Of a DNA stretch of 64,000 nt, positions 63,301-64,000 are shown one piece after another. Made by a program: the position numbers and the translations under genes. Numbering within the stretch: the first letter of the stretch is position 1; every line of letters begins with the position of its first letter. The notes beneath the pieces were generated by a model. The model ran no database searches, was not told the DNA's origin, and worked only from the letters and a program-made list of their open reading frames with translations. The DNA comes from Methylocapsa sp. S129 (lineage in GTDB: Bacteria > Pseudomonadota > Alphaproteobacteria > Rhizobiales > Beijerinckiaceae): assembly GCF_009765995.1 (NCBI RefSeq), contig NZ_LMUI01000042.1, forward strand, positions 344,592 through 408,591. Direction: 5' to 3'.

Positions 63301-64000
63301 CGCGCGTGATGCGAAACAGCAGGAATGTGAAAGCGAGCAGAATCGCGACCAGCGTCGTGGCCATGGCGGCCGCATAGCCGAACTCATTGTACTGAAACGC
63401 CTGCTGGTAGATGTAATAGATGGTGAGTTCGGTGGAATTGGCCGGCCCGCCCTTGGTCATCACGTAAATCAGGTCGAACGCCTGGCCGCCGGCGACCGCC
63501 GTCACCGTCGCCACCAGGAGCACAAAGAAGCTGGTGGTTCGAAGTAGCGGCAAAGTGATGTGGAAGAAGGCGCGGATCGGGTTGGCCCCATCGAGCCAGG
63601 CCGCTTCGTAATATTCCCTGGGAATGTCCTGCAGGCCGCCGAGGAAGATCAGCATATAGAAGCCCATCAGAAACCACAGGCTGACCACGACGACCGAGGC
63701 AAGCGCCAGATCGGGATCGCCAAGCCAGGAAAGGCCGCCGAGCCCGACCAGGGACATCAGCCGGTTCACCGGGCCGATCTTGTCGACGAGCAGCACCTGC
63801 CACACCAAGGCCACGACCACGAGGCTGACCATCTGGGGCAGGAAGAACAAGCTTCGAACCAGGCCCGATATCCGGGAGCGCCGCTGCGCCAGGAGCGCGA
63901 GCCCCAGACCTACGACATAGAGGCTGGGAACCAGCATCAGGACGTAGAAGAGCGTCACCCTGAGGCTTTGGAGGAACAAAGGGTCCAGAAACATCCGGCG
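63284..64000 (-). CDS. Sugar ABC transporter permease, MalF family (5' end beyond window)
   Basis: 239 codons visible, N-terminus missing: the frame is open at the right edge. EAA segment REYYEAAWLDGANPIRAFFH and GGPANSTELTIYYIYQQAF match MalF/UgpA-type permeases. The substrate is a sugar by family and, from the adjacent GH172 gene, perhaps a furanoside. A binding protein and ATPase would be expected beyond 64000. Confidence 0.9.
   Translation of the reverse strand, partial: RRMFLDPLFLQSLRVTLFYVLMLVPSLYVVGLGLALLAQRRSRISGLVRSLFFLPQMVSLVVVALVWQVLLVDKIGPVNRLMSLVGLGGLSWLGDPDLALASVVVVSLWFLMGFYMLIFLGGLQDIPREYYEAAWLDGANPIRAFFHITLPLLRTTSFFVLLVATVTAVAGGQAFDLIYVMTKGGPANSTELTIYYIYQQAFQYNEFGYAAAMATTLVAILLAFTFLLFRITRGGRFE

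Overview
The window is GC-rich, densely coding chromosomal DNA from an alphaproteobacterium, most likely of the order Hyphomicrobiales (Rhizobiales), possibly near Beijerinckiaceae or Methylocystaceae. The evidence is a MucR/Ros-type regulator, a DksA with the single-cysteine alphaproteobacterial zinc-finger remnant, the arrangements ATM1-type exporter/psd/pssA, infA/maf/yacG, parvulin/argJ/mutT and rpmH/rnpA/yidC/engB, and an ars operon that uses an aquaglyceroporin. The genus is not determinable from the sequence alone. No tRNA, rRNA, CRISPR array, prophage or transposase was seen.

Layout. 1-2.7 kb: the N-terminal 913 codons of a large exported protein on the minus strand, with a ParB-like nuclease domain followed by autotransporter-type beta repeats; it runs off the left edge. 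2.9-8.6 kb: cyclopropane fatty acid synthase, a glutathione transferase, a membrane-anchored GT2 glycosyltransferase divergent from a GT-C (STT3/PMT-like) membrane protein, and a two-TM protein of unknown function. 8.8-16.9 kb: sodB, a LOG-family nucleosidase, mucR, an ATM1-like ABC exporter, psd-pssA for phosphatidylethanolamine synthesis, infA-maf-yacG and a Dabb protein. 17-25.7 kb: an accessory stretch with a TauE/SafE exporter and LysR, a cupin/DUF4865 pair, a tautomerase divergent from a second LysR, an XRE/MmyB-type regulator, an NTF2-like protein, oligopeptidase B and an NlpC/P60 hydrolase. 25.7-33.1 kb: a REP-like inverted repeat, dksA, small exported proteins, a third LysR, mutT-argJ-parvulin, and a conserved exported protein broken by a one-base frameshift in a T6 tract.

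33.4-42 kb: rpsA with a strong terminator; a tetR/MFS divergon with recognisable promoter and operators; arsR-arsC-aqpS plus a small exported protein; a fourth LysR divergent from a RutE-like nitroreductase across a palindrome; and doxX preceded by a 35-bp palindrome. 42-61 kb: a cell-envelope block (DUF882/M15-like protein, L,D-transpeptidase, NtrC-type sigma-54 activator), PepF, GNAT, a DUF3445 haem protein, an ABC1 kinase, TonB, a TMEM175-like channel, an FAD monooxygenase, a PAS-GGDEF diguanylate cyclase, and the engB-yidC-rnpA-rpmH housekeeping operon with a clear promoter. 61.3-64 kb: a GH172 (DUF2961) protein with two MalG/MalF-type sugar permeases, the start of a furanoside uptake locus that continues past the right edge.

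Start sites were chosen from ribosome binding sites, codon use, overlaps and family lengths, so several differ from the longest possible reading frame. Family assignments are from recognition of motifs, not from database searches.
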